NCBI GenBank assembly: GCA_964511555.1
Contig: CAZEFR010000003.1
Location: forward strand, 50,571-114,570
DNA from: CAIZGX01 sp964511555
Lineage (GTDB): Bacteria > Bacteroidota > Bacteroidia > Flavobacteriales_D > Sanyastnellaceae
DNA: 64,000 nt
Reading direction: 5' to 3'
Within the stretch, counting starts at the first letter, position 1. Each line of letters opens with the position of its first letter. The notes below the pieces were generated by a model. It was not told the origin of the DNA. It did no database searches and worked only from the letters and a program-made list of their open reading frames with translations. Of the stretch, positions 38,679 through 46,861 are shown piece by piece. A program made the position numbers and the translations under genes.

Positions 38679-39656
38679 TTAGAGTTCAATAAGAGATACC
38701 TCGTCGAGTTTACGACGAATAAAATCAATGTCCATAGAGGTAACCAAGTCCATTCGGAAAGGTTTGAAGTTCGGAATTCCTTTGAAGTAATTGGTGTAGT
38801 GACGTCTCATTTCGAGCACGCCTAATTTTTCTCCTTTCCAACGAAGTGAAAATTCGAAATGGCTTTTACACGCGGCTACGCGTTCTTCTATGGTTGGCGG
38901 AGGAAGTAATTCTTGTGTTTTGAAGTAATGCTTAATTTCTCTGAATATCCACGGATAGCCAATGCTGGCGCGGCCAACCATGATTCCGTCTACGCCGTAT
39001 TTGTTTTTGTATTCCCACGCTTTTTCAGGAGAATCGATATCGCCATTTCCGAAAATAGGAATGCGTATGCGAGGGTTTTCTTTCACACGTGCAATGAGTT
39101 CCCAATTGGCTTCTCCTTTGTACATCTGCACTCGTGTTCTTCCATGAACGGTGAGTGCTTGAATGCCTATGTCTTGAAGTCTTTCAGCAACCTCCTCAAT
39201 GTTCTTTGAACCTTCGTCCCATCCCAATCTTGTTTTCACCGTAACTGGAAGCTTTGTTGCTTTCACAACGGCTTCCGTCATGGCTACCATCTTCGGAATG
39301 TTCTGTAGAATGCCCGCCCCAGCGCCTTTGCAGGTGACTTTCGAGACGGGACAACCATAATTGATGTCTAGGAGATTTGGATTCACCGACTCGATGATCT
39401 CTGCACTTTTCACCATGGATTCAATTTCGCTTCCGAAAATTTGAACACCAATGGGTCTCTCGTATTCGAAGATGTCGAGCTTCATTCTGCTTTTAGCAGC
39501 ATCGCGAATAAGACCTTCACTGCTAATAAATTCAGTGTACATAAGGTCTACGCCTTGTTCTTTGCAGACCATGCGGAAGGGCGGATCGCTCACATCTTCC
39601 ATGGGAGCAAGCAGCAACGGAAATTCAGGAAGTTCAATATCACCAATCTTTACCAC
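38679..39656 (-). CDS. dusB: tRNA dihydrouridine synthase, DusB type
   Basis: A 325-residue FMN enzyme reducing uridine in the tRNA D-loop. LLLAPMEDVSDPPFR near the start, NYGCPVSKVTCKGAGAGILQ with the catalytic Cys, KTRLGWDEG, ALTVHGRTRVQMYKG, GNGDIDSPEKA and DGIMVGRASIGYPWIF are the Dus family motifs in order. It starts 10 nt after the frr stop, in one leftward operon with pyrH and frr. Confidence 0.95.
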   Translation of the reverse strand: MVKIGDIELPEFPLLLAPMEDVSDPPFRMVCKEQGVDLMYTEFISSEGLIRDAAKSRMKLDIFEYERPIGVQIFGSEIESMVKSAEIIESVNPNLLDINYGCPVSKVTCKGAGAGILQNIPKMVAMTEAVVKATKLPVTVKTRLGWDEGSKNIEEVAERLQDIGIQALTVHGRTRVQMYKGEANWELIARVKENPRIRIPIFGNGDIDSPEKAWEYKNKYGVDGIMVGRASIGYPWIFREIKHYFKTQELLPPPTIEERVAACKSHFEFSLRWKGEKLGVLEMRRHYTNYFKGIPNFKPFRMDLVTSMDIDFIRRKLDEVSLIEL

Positions 39657-39666
39657 GTGCTTGGGT

Positions 39667-40230
39667 TTAGATGGTCATAATGTCTTTGTCTTTCGCGGCT
39701 AAGACTTCATCTACTTTTTTGTTGAACTTGTCTGTAAGTTCTTGAACCTTCGATTCACCTGTTTTTGCTTCGTCTTCAGGAAGACCGTCTTTCTGCGCTT
39801 GCTTAATGAAGTCTAGCGCTTCTTTACGAGCCGTGCGAATTCCCACACGCGCATTTTCTCCTTCAGAGTGCGCACGCTTCGATAAATCGCGACGACGTTC
39901 TTCAGTCAACATGGGAACAGCAATCATGATCACATCGCCGTTGTTTTGTGGATTCAAACCGAGGTTTGCTTCCATGATACCTTTCGAGATAGCGTTCAAC
40001 ATACCTTTTTCCCACGGTTGAACATTGAGTGTTCTAGCATCAGGAGTGGTAACGTTTGCAACGTTTTTCAACGGAGTCATGGTGCCGTAGTAGTCTACGC
40101 GAACACCGTCTAACATAACAGGGCTTGCCTTTCCAGCACGCACTTTATTCAATTCGTTTTCTAAGTGAGCAATGGATTTGTTCATTGCTTCAGCTGCCTC
40201 GTCGAGGGCCATTTTAACTTCTTCAGACAT
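39667..40230 (-). CDS. frr: Ribosome recycling factor
   Basis: A 187-residue RRF that, with EF-G, splits the post-termination ribosome. KVRAGKASPVMLDGVRVDYYG and the long helical bundle part (ALDFIKQAQKDG) are typical, and the length is exactly that of the family. Lies 14 nt downstream of pyrH, the common pairing in bacteria. Confidence 0.97.
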   Translation of the reverse strand: MSEEVKMALDEAAEAMNKSIAHLENELNKVRAGKASPVMLDGVRVDYYGTMTPLKNVANVTTPDARTLNVQPWEKGMLNAISKGIMEANLGLNPQNNGDVIMIAVPMLTEERRRDLSKRAHSEGENARVGIRTARKEALDFIKQAQKDGLPEDEAKTGESKVQELTDKFNKKVDEVLAAKDKDIMTI

Positions 40231-40244
40231 ACTGTTATTCTGCT

Positions 40245-40952
40245 TTAAAATTCTACTTTGGTTCCAATGTTTTCGCCAGAAACTAATTTCAGAAGGTTAC
40301 CTTCTTTGTTCATGTCGAAAATGATAATTGGTAATTTGTTTTCGTTACATAAGGTGAATGCGGTCATGTCCATAACGTTCAATCCCTTCTCATACACCTC
40401 GTTGAAAGTAACCACATCGTACTTGGTAGCAGACGGGTCTTTTTCTGGATCAGCAGTGTAGATGCCGTCTACACGCGTGCCCTTCAATACCACATCTGCT
40501 TCTACCTCAATGGCACGAAGCGATGCAGCTGTATCGGTTGTGAAGAAAGGATTTCCTGTTCCCGCCCCGAAGATGACCACACGGTTTTTTTCTAAATGTC
40601 TTACGGCTCTTCTCTTGATGAAGGGCTCGCAAATTTGTTTCATTTCAATTGCGCTTTGCAAACGTGTTGGCACGTGTGCCGATTCCAATGCGCTTTGAAG
40701 TGCCATGCTATTAATCATAGTGGCTAACATTCCCATGTAATCGCCTTGTGTGCGCTCCATTCCGCCCTGTTCTGCTTGAACGCCACGGAAGATATTTCCT
40801 CCGCCAATAACAATTGCTATTTCCACACCGTGTTCCCAAACAGCTTTAATTTCTTGTGCGTATTGCATAATGCGCACGTTGTCAATTCCGAACTGTTTGT
40901 CGCCCATTAAGGCCTCACCACTTAATTTTAGAAGAATGCGTTGGTATTTCAT
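40245..40952 (-). CDS. pyrH: UMP kinase
   Basis: A 235-residue hexameric kinase of the amino acid kinase fold phosphorylating UMP. MKYQRILLKLSGEAL, VIGGGNIFRG, FGAGTGNPFFTTDTAASLRA and DGIYTADPEKDP are the conserved nucleotide and UMP-binding motifs. First gene of the pyrH-frr-dusB-(trhO) operon and divergent from leuS with a 65-bp shared promoter region. Confidence 0.97.
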   Translation of the reverse strand: MKYQRILLKLSGEALMGDKQFGIDNVRIMQYAQEIKAVWEHGVEIAIVIGGGNIFRGVQAEQGGMERTQGDYMGMLATMINSMALQSALESAHVPTRLQSAIEMKQICEPFIKRRAVRHLEKNRVVIFGAGTGNPFFTTDTAASLRAIEVEADVVLKGTRVDGIYTADPEKDPSATKYDVVTFNEVYEKGLNVMDMTAFTLCNENKLPIIIFDMNKEGNLLKLVSGENIGTKVEF

Positions 40953-40989
40953 ACTTCGCGAAGTTAGTGAATTAGGTCATTCTGCGCCC

Positions 40990-40997
40990 TATCTTCG
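40990..40997 (+). promoter_or_regulatory. Putative -7 box (TATCTTCG) for leuS
   Basis: TATCTTCG ends 20 nt before the leuS ATG within the 65-bp pyrH-leuS intergenic region; pyrH must be transcribed from the same stretch on the other strand. Confidence 0.45.
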
Positions 40998-41017
40998 CGA
41001 ACGATTCTACACGATTT

Positions 41018-43825
41018 ATGGAATACGATTTTAGAAATATTGAAGCAAACTGGCGCAAGAAATGGGCGCAGGACGAGTCTTACAAAGTTACCGAAGACCC
41101 GAATAAGAAGAAGTTTTATGTCCTAGACATGTTCCCCTATCCGAGTGGGGCCGGTCTTCACGTGGGTCATCCGTTGGGTTACATTGCGTCCGATATTTAC
41201 GCGCGTTACATGCGCCACAAAGGGTTTAATGTTCTTCACCCGATGGGATACGATTCTTTCGGATTGCCTGCGGAGCAGTATGCCATTTTAACGGGACAAC
41301 ACCCCGCAAAAACAACAGAGCAAAACATTGAGCGCTACCGCGAACAACTTGATAAGATTGGGTTTTCATACGATTGGAGCAGAGAGGTTCGAACCAGTTC
41401 TCCGGAGTATTACAAGTGGACGCAATGGATTTTTGGATTGTTGTTCAACGCTTGGTACGATCTTGATTCGAACAAGACAAGACCTATTTCAGAGTTAATA
41501 GAGAAGTTTGAAGAGAACGGTTCATACGGCGTGAATGCGCACATGGACGAGGAGTGGTGGAAGACCTATTTGTTGGAAGCCGACCATATTTTCTCTTCCT
41601 ATTTTGAAGGAGAATTTACCGACACCGATTGGAAGAGTATGAGCGAAGCGCAGAAGGAAGCGTTGCTTATGAATTATCGCGTGTCTTATTTAGCAGACTC
41701 TGTGGTGAATTGGTGCCCGGCTTTAGGAACGGTATTAGCGAATGACGAAATTAAGGATGGCGTGAGTGAGCGCGGCGGACACGCCGTAGAGCAAAAGAAA
41801 ATGCGTCAGTGGAGTATGCGCATTTCTGCATTTTCGGAGCGTTTAATTTCTGATTTAGACACTATTGATTGGCCTGAAAACATTAAAGAAATTCAACGCA
41901 ACTGGATCGGAAAATCTTCTGGAGCACGCGTTCGTTTTCAAGCAGAAAAAGAAGTAACGATAGAGGTTTTCACTACACGTCCAGATACATTGTACGGCGT
42001 GTCATTTTTAACTTTGGCTCCCGAGCACGAAAGTGTGGAAGTGTTGACAACAGCGGAACAGCGCGATGCTGTGATGGATTATGTTGCCAATGCGAAATTG
42101 AAAACAGAACGTGATCGCATGGCCGAGAAAAAGATTTCGGGTGTGTTCACAGGAAGCTTTGCTTTGCATCCGTTAACGGGAGAACAAGTTCCCATTTGGA
42201 TTGGTGATTATGTGTTGGCCGGATATGGCACAGGTGCTGTTATGGCGGTGCCTGCAGGCGATCAGCGCGACTATGATTTTGCGAAGCATTTCAACTTAGA
42301 AATAAAAAATATTTTTGCTGAATCTGATCTTTCAGAAAAGGCAGAAACCTCGAAAGAAGCGACCCTTGCGAATTCCGATTTTCTAAATGGAATGAATTAC
42401 CACACTGCATTTGACGCAGTGTGCGAGCGTTTGATGGAATTGGGTGCAGGAGAAAAACGTGTGAACTATCGCTTACGCGATGCGGTATTTAGCCGTCAAC
42501 GTTATTGGGGAGAACCTTTCCCGATTTATTACGAAAACGGAATTCCACGTTTAATAGACACAGAAGAGTTGCCTACGCAATTGCCCGATGTAGACGCCTA
42601 CCTTCCAACAGAATCAGGCGAACCGCCTTTGGCTCGCGCGAAGAATTGGGAGCGAAACGGCATGCCTATGGAGTGCAACACCATGCCAGGATGGGCAGGA
42701 TCTTCGTGGTATTTCTTGCGCTACATGGACCCGAACAATCATTCGGTTTTTGCTTCAGAAGAGCGCATAAAATATTGGGGTCAAGTAGACTTGTACATGG
42801 GCGGTGCAGAGCACGCAACTGGACACTTGCTGTATTCTCGTTTTTGGACGAAAGTGTTGTTCGACTTGGGCTACATACCGTTCAATGAACCGTTCAAAAA
42901 GATGATTAACCAAGGAATGATCCTTGGGCGCAGCAGCTTCGTTTACCGCATAAAAGACAGCAACACCTTCATTACGTTCGAGCGTAGAAAAGAGTTTGAA
43001 ACACAACGCTTGTATGCCGATATTTCTTTGGTAGACAACGATAAGTTGAACATTGAAGCATTCAAGAATTGGCTTCCTGAATACGCCAACGCAGAATTCA
43101 TGTTGAATGAAAACGGCGAATACACCTGCGGTTGGGAAGTTGAGAAAATGTCGAAGTCGAAGTACAACGTTCAAACGCCAGACGAGTTGGTAGAAAAATT
43201 CGGAGCAGACACTTTGCGTTGCTACGAAATGTTCTTGGGCCCTGTTGAGCAAAGCAAGCCTTGGGATACCAAGGGTATAAGCGGCGTTCACAATTTCTTG
43301 CGTCGTTTTCACCGCTTGTTTCTAGCGAACGAAACATTCTCTGTTTCTTCTGAAGATGCCACTGCAGCTGAAATGAAGGTGGTTCACAAGACCATTAAGA
43401 AGATCACCGAAGACTTGGAGCGCTTCTCTTGGAATACTGTTGTAAGTGCCTTCATGATTGCCACCAACGAACTTACCGATCTGAAGTGCAACAAGCGTCA
43501 GGCTTTAGAACCGTTGGTAATCATGCTCTCTCCTTATGCACCGCATTTGGCAGAAGAACTTTGGAAAAACTTGGGTCACACCACTTCAGTCATGAACGAG
43601 CCTTGGCCAATTGCCGAGAACAAGTTTTTGGAAGACGACAACTTCGAATATCCCGTTTCTTTCAACGGTAAAACTAGATTCTTCCTGTCGCTTCCGGTGG
43701 GCATGAGCACCTCAGATGTTGAGGCTCAAGTAATGGCGCACGAAAGCACAGCGAAATATTTGGAAGGAAAAACTCCGAAAAAGATTATTGTTGTTCCAAA
43801 ACGTATTGTGAATGTAGTCATGTAG
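41018..43825 (+). CDS. leuS: Leucine--tRNA ligase
   Basis: A 935-residue class I synthetase. HVGH at residues 48-51 (in GAGLHVGHPLGY) and KMSKSKYNV near residue 711 are the catalytic signatures. The CP1 editing domain, with TTRPDTLYG and GYGTGAVMAVPAGDQRDYDF, is intact, and the C-terminal anticodon and tail domains are present. Length exceeds E. coli LeuS (860) due to insertions at ~145-200 and ~640-700, usual in Bacteroidota. dnaG starts 18 nt later with a promoter-like motif between. Confidence 0.98.
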   Translation: MEYDFRNIEANWRKKWAQDESYKVTEDPNKKKFYVLDMFPYPSGAGLHVGHPLGYIASDIYARYMRHKGFNVLHPMGYDSFGLPAEQYAILTGQHPAKTTEQNIERYREQLDKIGFSYDWSREVRTSSPEYYKWTQWIFGLLFNAWYDLDSNKTRPISELIEKFEENGSYGVNAHMDEEWWKTYLLEADHIFSSYFEGEFTDTDWKSMSEAQKEALLMNYRVSYLADSVVNWCPALGTVLANDEIKDGVSERGGHAVEQKKMRQWSMRISAFSERLISDLDTIDWPENIKEIQRNWIGKSSGARVRFQAEKEVTIEVFTTRPDTLYGVSFLTLAPEHESVEVLTTAEQRDAVMDYVANAKLKTERDRMAEKKISGVFTGSFALHPLTGEQVPIWIGDYVLAGYGTGAVMAVPAGDQRDYDFAKHFNLEIKNIFAESDLSEKAETSKEATLANSDFLNGMNYHTAFDAVCERLMELGAGEKRVNYRLRDAVFSRQRYWGEPFPIYYENGIPRLIDTEELPTQLPDVDAYLPTESGEPPLARAKNWERNGMPMECNTMPGWAGSSWYFLRYMDPNNHSVFASEERIKYWGQVDLYMGGAEHATGHLLYSRFWTKVLFDLGYIPFNEPFKKMINQGMILGRSSFVYRIKDSNTFITFERRKEFETQRLYADISLVDNDKLNIEAFKNWLPEYANAEFMLNENGEYTCGWEVEKMSKSKYNVQTPDELVEKFGADTLRCYEMFLGPVEQSKPWDTKGISGVHNFLRRFHRLFLANETFSVSSEDATAAEMKVVHKTIKKITEDLERFSWNTVVSAFMIATNELTDLKCNKRQALEPLVIMLSPYAPHLAEELWKNLGHTTSVMNEPWPIAENKFLEDDNFEYPVSFNGKTRFFLSLPVGMSTSDVEAQVMAHESTAKYLEGKTPKKIIVVPKRIVNVVM

Positions 43826-43828
43826 CAC

Positions 43829-43836
43829 TACCTTTG
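43829..43836 (+). promoter_or_regulatory. -7 box (TACCTTTG) of dnaG
   Basis: TACCTTTG is an exact TANNTTTG match ending 7 nt before the dnaG ATG, the same spacing as for holB. The predicted start of transcription would be at the ATG itself. Confidence 0.5.
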
Positions 43837-43843
43837 GTAGTCC

Positions 43844-45814
43844 ATGATTTCCCGTTCCACCATAGATCGAATTTTTCAGGCCACTCTCATTGAAGATGTG
43901 GTTGGTGAGTTCGTTCATTTGAAAAAAAGCGGGTCTTCTTATCGCGGCCTTTCTCCGTTTGTGAATGAAAAAACACCAAGTTTTTTCGTCGTTCCTGCGA
44001 AAGGCATTTACAAAGATTTCAGTTCTGGGAAAGGCGGCAATGCGATTGACTTTCTTATGCAGCATGAGAAGCTTTCCTATCCGGAAGCCTTGCGCTGGTT
44101 GGCCAACAGGTACAACATAGAGATTGAAGAAGAGAGTCAGACGGAAGAACAAAAAGCCGAAAAGAGCGAACGCGAACAACTTTCTGTTGTCACCGATTTC
44201 GCCAATAAGTATTTCCAAGATCAGATGTACAATACAGAAATGGGAAGAGCCATTGGGCTTTCTTATTTTGAATCGCGCGGATTTCGTGAAGACACACTGA
44301 AGAAATTTCAGTTGGGTTATTGTCCAGATGGATGGGATAAGATGTCGCAAGCAGCGCTGTCTGCGGGGCATTCGTTGACCTACTTATTGAAGACGGGTTT
44401 AACACGCGAGAAGGACGGTTCGCCGTATGACTTCTTCCGCGGTAGGGTGATGTTCCCCATTCACAATGTGAGTGGAAAGGTGATTGCCTTTGGTGGAAGA
44501 ACGTTAAAAGCAGAAAAGGACATAGCGAAATATTTCAACAGTCCGGAAAGCGATCTCTATCACAAGTCGAACACTTTGTATGGCCTGCACCTCGCGAAGA
44601 ATGCGATGGTGAAGGAAGACAACTGTTTTTTGGTTGAAGGATATACAGACGTTATTGCGCTTCACCAAGCGGGCGTTGAGAATGTGGTTGCAAGTAGTGG
44701 AACGAGTTTAACCGAAGGTCAGATTCGTTTGATTCGTCGATTCACGCAGAACATTACCATTTTATACGATGGTGACAAAGCGGGAATTAAAGCGAGTTTC
44801 CGCGGTATTGACATGATATTGAAGGAAGGGTTGAACGTTCGCGTTGCAACATTTCCAGATGGCGATGACCCAGACAGTTATTCTAGAAAGCACAGCAGTG
44901 AAGAGATTCAGCTGTATGTGAAGGAGAACGCAAAGGATTTCATTCGATATAAAACGGCATTACTTCTTGAAGAAGTGGGCAACGACCCCATAAAAAAAGC
45001 AGGTCTTATTCGTGGTATAGTTGACAGCATAGCGCTAATCCCAGATGCGATTAAGCGTTCTGTTTTTGTTCAAGACTGTTCGCAGATCATGGGCATTGGC
45101 GAATCTGTTTTGCTCTTAGAGCTGAACAAATCGCTTCAAGAAAATTTAAAGAAAGGTCCTGGAAAACCCGCAGTTGCTGGAGATCCGGGAGTGCATACCC
45201 CCGTTGAGGCACCTGCTCCAACACCTTTCGATGAGACTGTTCCTGTTCCCGACACGTTGAATGCAGAATCGCAAGAGCGAGATTTCATGCGCATTTTGCT
45301 GATGTACGGTGAATATGAAATGCCTGTTGAAATTGTAGATGAAGAAGGCAAAAGAGAAGTTATTCATGTATCTGTTGCAGATTATTTAATTGGAAATCTT
45401 GAGCACGACTTCATGACTCTTCAATCAGAAGTTTATTCGAAGATGTTGAAAGAGTATTTGGAATTGGTGAATGAAAACCAAATGCCAAGTCATCACAACT
45501 TCACATCACACGAAGAGGAAAGTGTTCGCAGTGAAGCAGTGAACGTACTAACCACGCGCCATCAGATAAGCGAAAATTGGAAAAAGAAACACGGCATATT
45601 AACCGAGTCGGAAGAGTATATTATAGGAAAGGCAGCAAAAGATTGCTTATTTCGCATGAAAATGCGACACGTGCAAATTGCGGCCAAAGCAATAGAAACT
45701 CAGCTTGAAGTTGAAACGAACGAAGACGAAGTCATGATTTTATTAGCCGAAAAGAAGCGTTTGGACGACGTGAGAAAGCAGTTGGCAGATAATTTTGGGA
45801 CGGTAGTACTATAA
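43844..45814 (+). CDS. dnaG: DNA primase DnaG, without CHC2 zinc ligands
   Basis: A 656-residue primase that makes RNA primers at the fork. The N-terminal CHC2-like domain is present (GLSPFVNEKTPSFFV, YKDFSSGKGGNAIDF), but the four zinc ligands are gone: the positions of the first Cys and His read S37 and V40, and the CxxC pair reads D58-S61 (DFSS). The TOPRIM core is intact (FLVEGYTDVIAL with Glu, ILYDGDKAGIKA with DxD), as is the RNA polymerase basic region. The C-terminal helicase-binding domain follows a Pro/Ala-rich linker at ~430-465. Zinc-less primases are typical of Flavobacteriales. Confidence 0.95.
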   Translation: MISRSTIDRIFQATLIEDVVGEFVHLKKSGSSYRGLSPFVNEKTPSFFVVPAKGIYKDFSSGKGGNAIDFLMQHEKLSYPEALRWLANRYNIEIEEESQTEEQKAEKSEREQLSVVTDFANKYFQDQMYNTEMGRAIGLSYFESRGFREDTLKKFQLGYCPDGWDKMSQAALSAGHSLTYLLKTGLTREKDGSPYDFFRGRVMFPIHNVSGKVIAFGGRTLKAEKDIAKYFNSPESDLYHKSNTLYGLHLAKNAMVKEDNCFLVEGYTDVIALHQAGVENVVASSGTSLTEGQIRLIRRFTQNITILYDGDKAGIKASFRGIDMILKEGLNVRVATFPDGDDPDSYSRKHSSEEIQLYVKENAKDFIRYKTALLLEEVGNDPIKKAGLIRGIVDSIALIPDAIKRSVFVQDCSQIMGIGESVLLLELNKSLQENLKKGPGKPAVAGDPGVHTPVEAPAPTPFDETVPVPDTLNAESQERDFMRILLMYGEYEMPVEIVDEEGKREVIHVSVADYLIGNLEHDFMTLQSEVYSKMLKEYLELVNENQMPSHHNFTSHEEESVRSEAVNVLTTRHQISENWKKKHGILTESEEYIIGKAAKDCLFRMKMRHVQIAAKAIETQLEVETNEDEVMILLAEKKRLDDVRKQLADNFGTVVL

Positions 45815-45822
45815 AAGAAAAC

Positions 45823-46047
45823 ATGGAAAAAGCGATAAGATACCCGATGCCGGGTGAGCGTTGGAAGCATTACAAAGGAGGGGTTTACGAAATCATTTCT
45901 CTAGCAAATCACAGTGAAACCAAAGAAGCTTTGGTGATATACAAATCAGTGCCTTTTGGATCTGTGTACGCGCGTCCGCTTGCTATGTGGGAAGAAGAGT
46001 GTGAGCTTGGACGCATTAAGTTCAAGCGTTTTGAAATAATTGAATAA
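45823..46047 (+). CDS. DUF1653 domain protein
   Basis: A 74-residue protein beginning MEKAIRYPMPGERWKHYKGG, with YEIISLANHSETKEALVIYK and SVYARPLAMWEEE. This is the DUF1653 pattern, a small beta fold found alone or with NUDIX-type proteins; function unknown. It starts 8 nt after dnaG and is likely cotranscribed with it. Length is complete. Confidence 0.88.
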   Translation: MEKAIRYPMPGERWKHYKGGVYEIISLANHSETKEALVIYKSVPFGSVYARPLAMWEEECELGRIKFKRFEIIE

Positions 46048-46096
46048 GTTGAAAAGTCTACTGTTTGAAGTCTCGGTTTTGAATTAAAAACCGCTG

Positions 46097-46104
46097 TATC
46101 TTCG
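46097..46104 (+). promoter_or_regulatory. Putative -7 box (TATCTTCG) for clpP
   Basis: TATCTTCG ends 16 nt before the clpP ATG at 46121, in the 73-bp region after DUF1653; a TTTTG occurs upstream but its spacing is short for -33. Confidence 0.45.
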
Positions 46105-46120
46105 ACACAAATATTACTAT

Positions 46121-46801
46121 ATGTTCGAACGTAAAGAATTTAAAAAATATGCTACTGGTCACTTAGGTATCAATAGCACAGTGGTGAACGATGTGATTTC
46201 TCACATGTATGGTCCAGAGAACATGACTAGAACAGTTATTGAAGAGCGTCACATGCCTTTCCGTGAGGTAGATGTATTCTCTCGTTTAATGGCTGATAGA
46301 ATTATTTTCTTGGGAACTGAAATCGATGACTACATCGCGAATATTATTCAAGCGCAGTTGTTGTTTTTGGAAAGTACAGATTCTAAGAAAGACATTCAGA
46401 TCTACATTAACTCTCCAGGAGGAAGTGTCTACGCGGGTCTAGGCATCTACGACACCATGCAATACATTAATCCAGACGTTGCAACCATTTGCACAGGTAT
46501 GGCCGCTTCTATGGGAGCTGTTTTGTTGTGTGCTGGCCAAGCAGGAAAGCGCACAGGATTGAAGCACTCACGCGTTATGATTCACCAACCTTTGGGTGGT
46601 GCACGCGGACAAGCGTCAGACATTGAAATCACTGCACGCGAAATTCAAAAGTTAAAGAAAGAATTGTACGATATTATTGCATTACATAGCGGTAAGTCAT
46701 ATGACCAAGTTTGGGCAGACAGTGATCGCGATTACTGGATGATTGCATCTGAGGCGAAGGAGTACGGTATGATTGACGAAGTTTTGGAAAGAAAACCATA
46801 A
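46121..46801 (+). CDS. clpP: ATP-dependent Clp protease proteolytic subunit
   Basis: A 226-residue serine peptidase forming the tetradecameric barrel. The catalytic Ser is in GMAASMGAVLL, the His in MIHQPLGG, and the Asp follows around residue 195 (SDRDYWM). The N-terminal ~30 residues are longer than E. coli mature ClpP, in line with a propeptide. Its ATPase partner clpX is 2.3 kb downstream, separated by priA, instead of adjacent as in most bacteria. A terminator follows 21 nt after the stop. Confidence 0.97.
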   Translation: MFERKEFKKYATGHLGINSTVVNDVISHMYGPENMTRTVIEERHMPFREVDVFSRLMADRIIFLGTEIDDYIANIIQAQLLFLESTDSKKDIQIYINSPGGSVYAGLGIYDTMQYINPDVATICTGMAASMGAVLLCAGQAGKRTGLKHSRVMIHQPLGGARGQASDIEITAREIQKLKKELYDIIALHSGKSYDQVWADSDRDYWMIASEAKEYGMIDEVLERKP

Positions 46802-46822
46802 TCATTTCAATTCAAATTAGAG

Positions 46823-46850
46823 TAGAGACACGACCTTCGTGTCTCTATTT
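46823..46850 (+). terminator. Intrinsic terminator after clpP
   Basis: TAGAGACACGA (46823-46833) and TCGTGTCTCTA (46837-46847) form a perfect 11-bp stem with loop CCT, followed by T-rich TTTGTTTA. It ends about 10 nt before the priA ATG at 46862, leaving no room for a promoter other than one overlapping it (TCTATTTG at 46844-46851 is a weak -7 match). Confidence 0.85.
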
Positions 46851-46861
46851 GTTTATAGACG

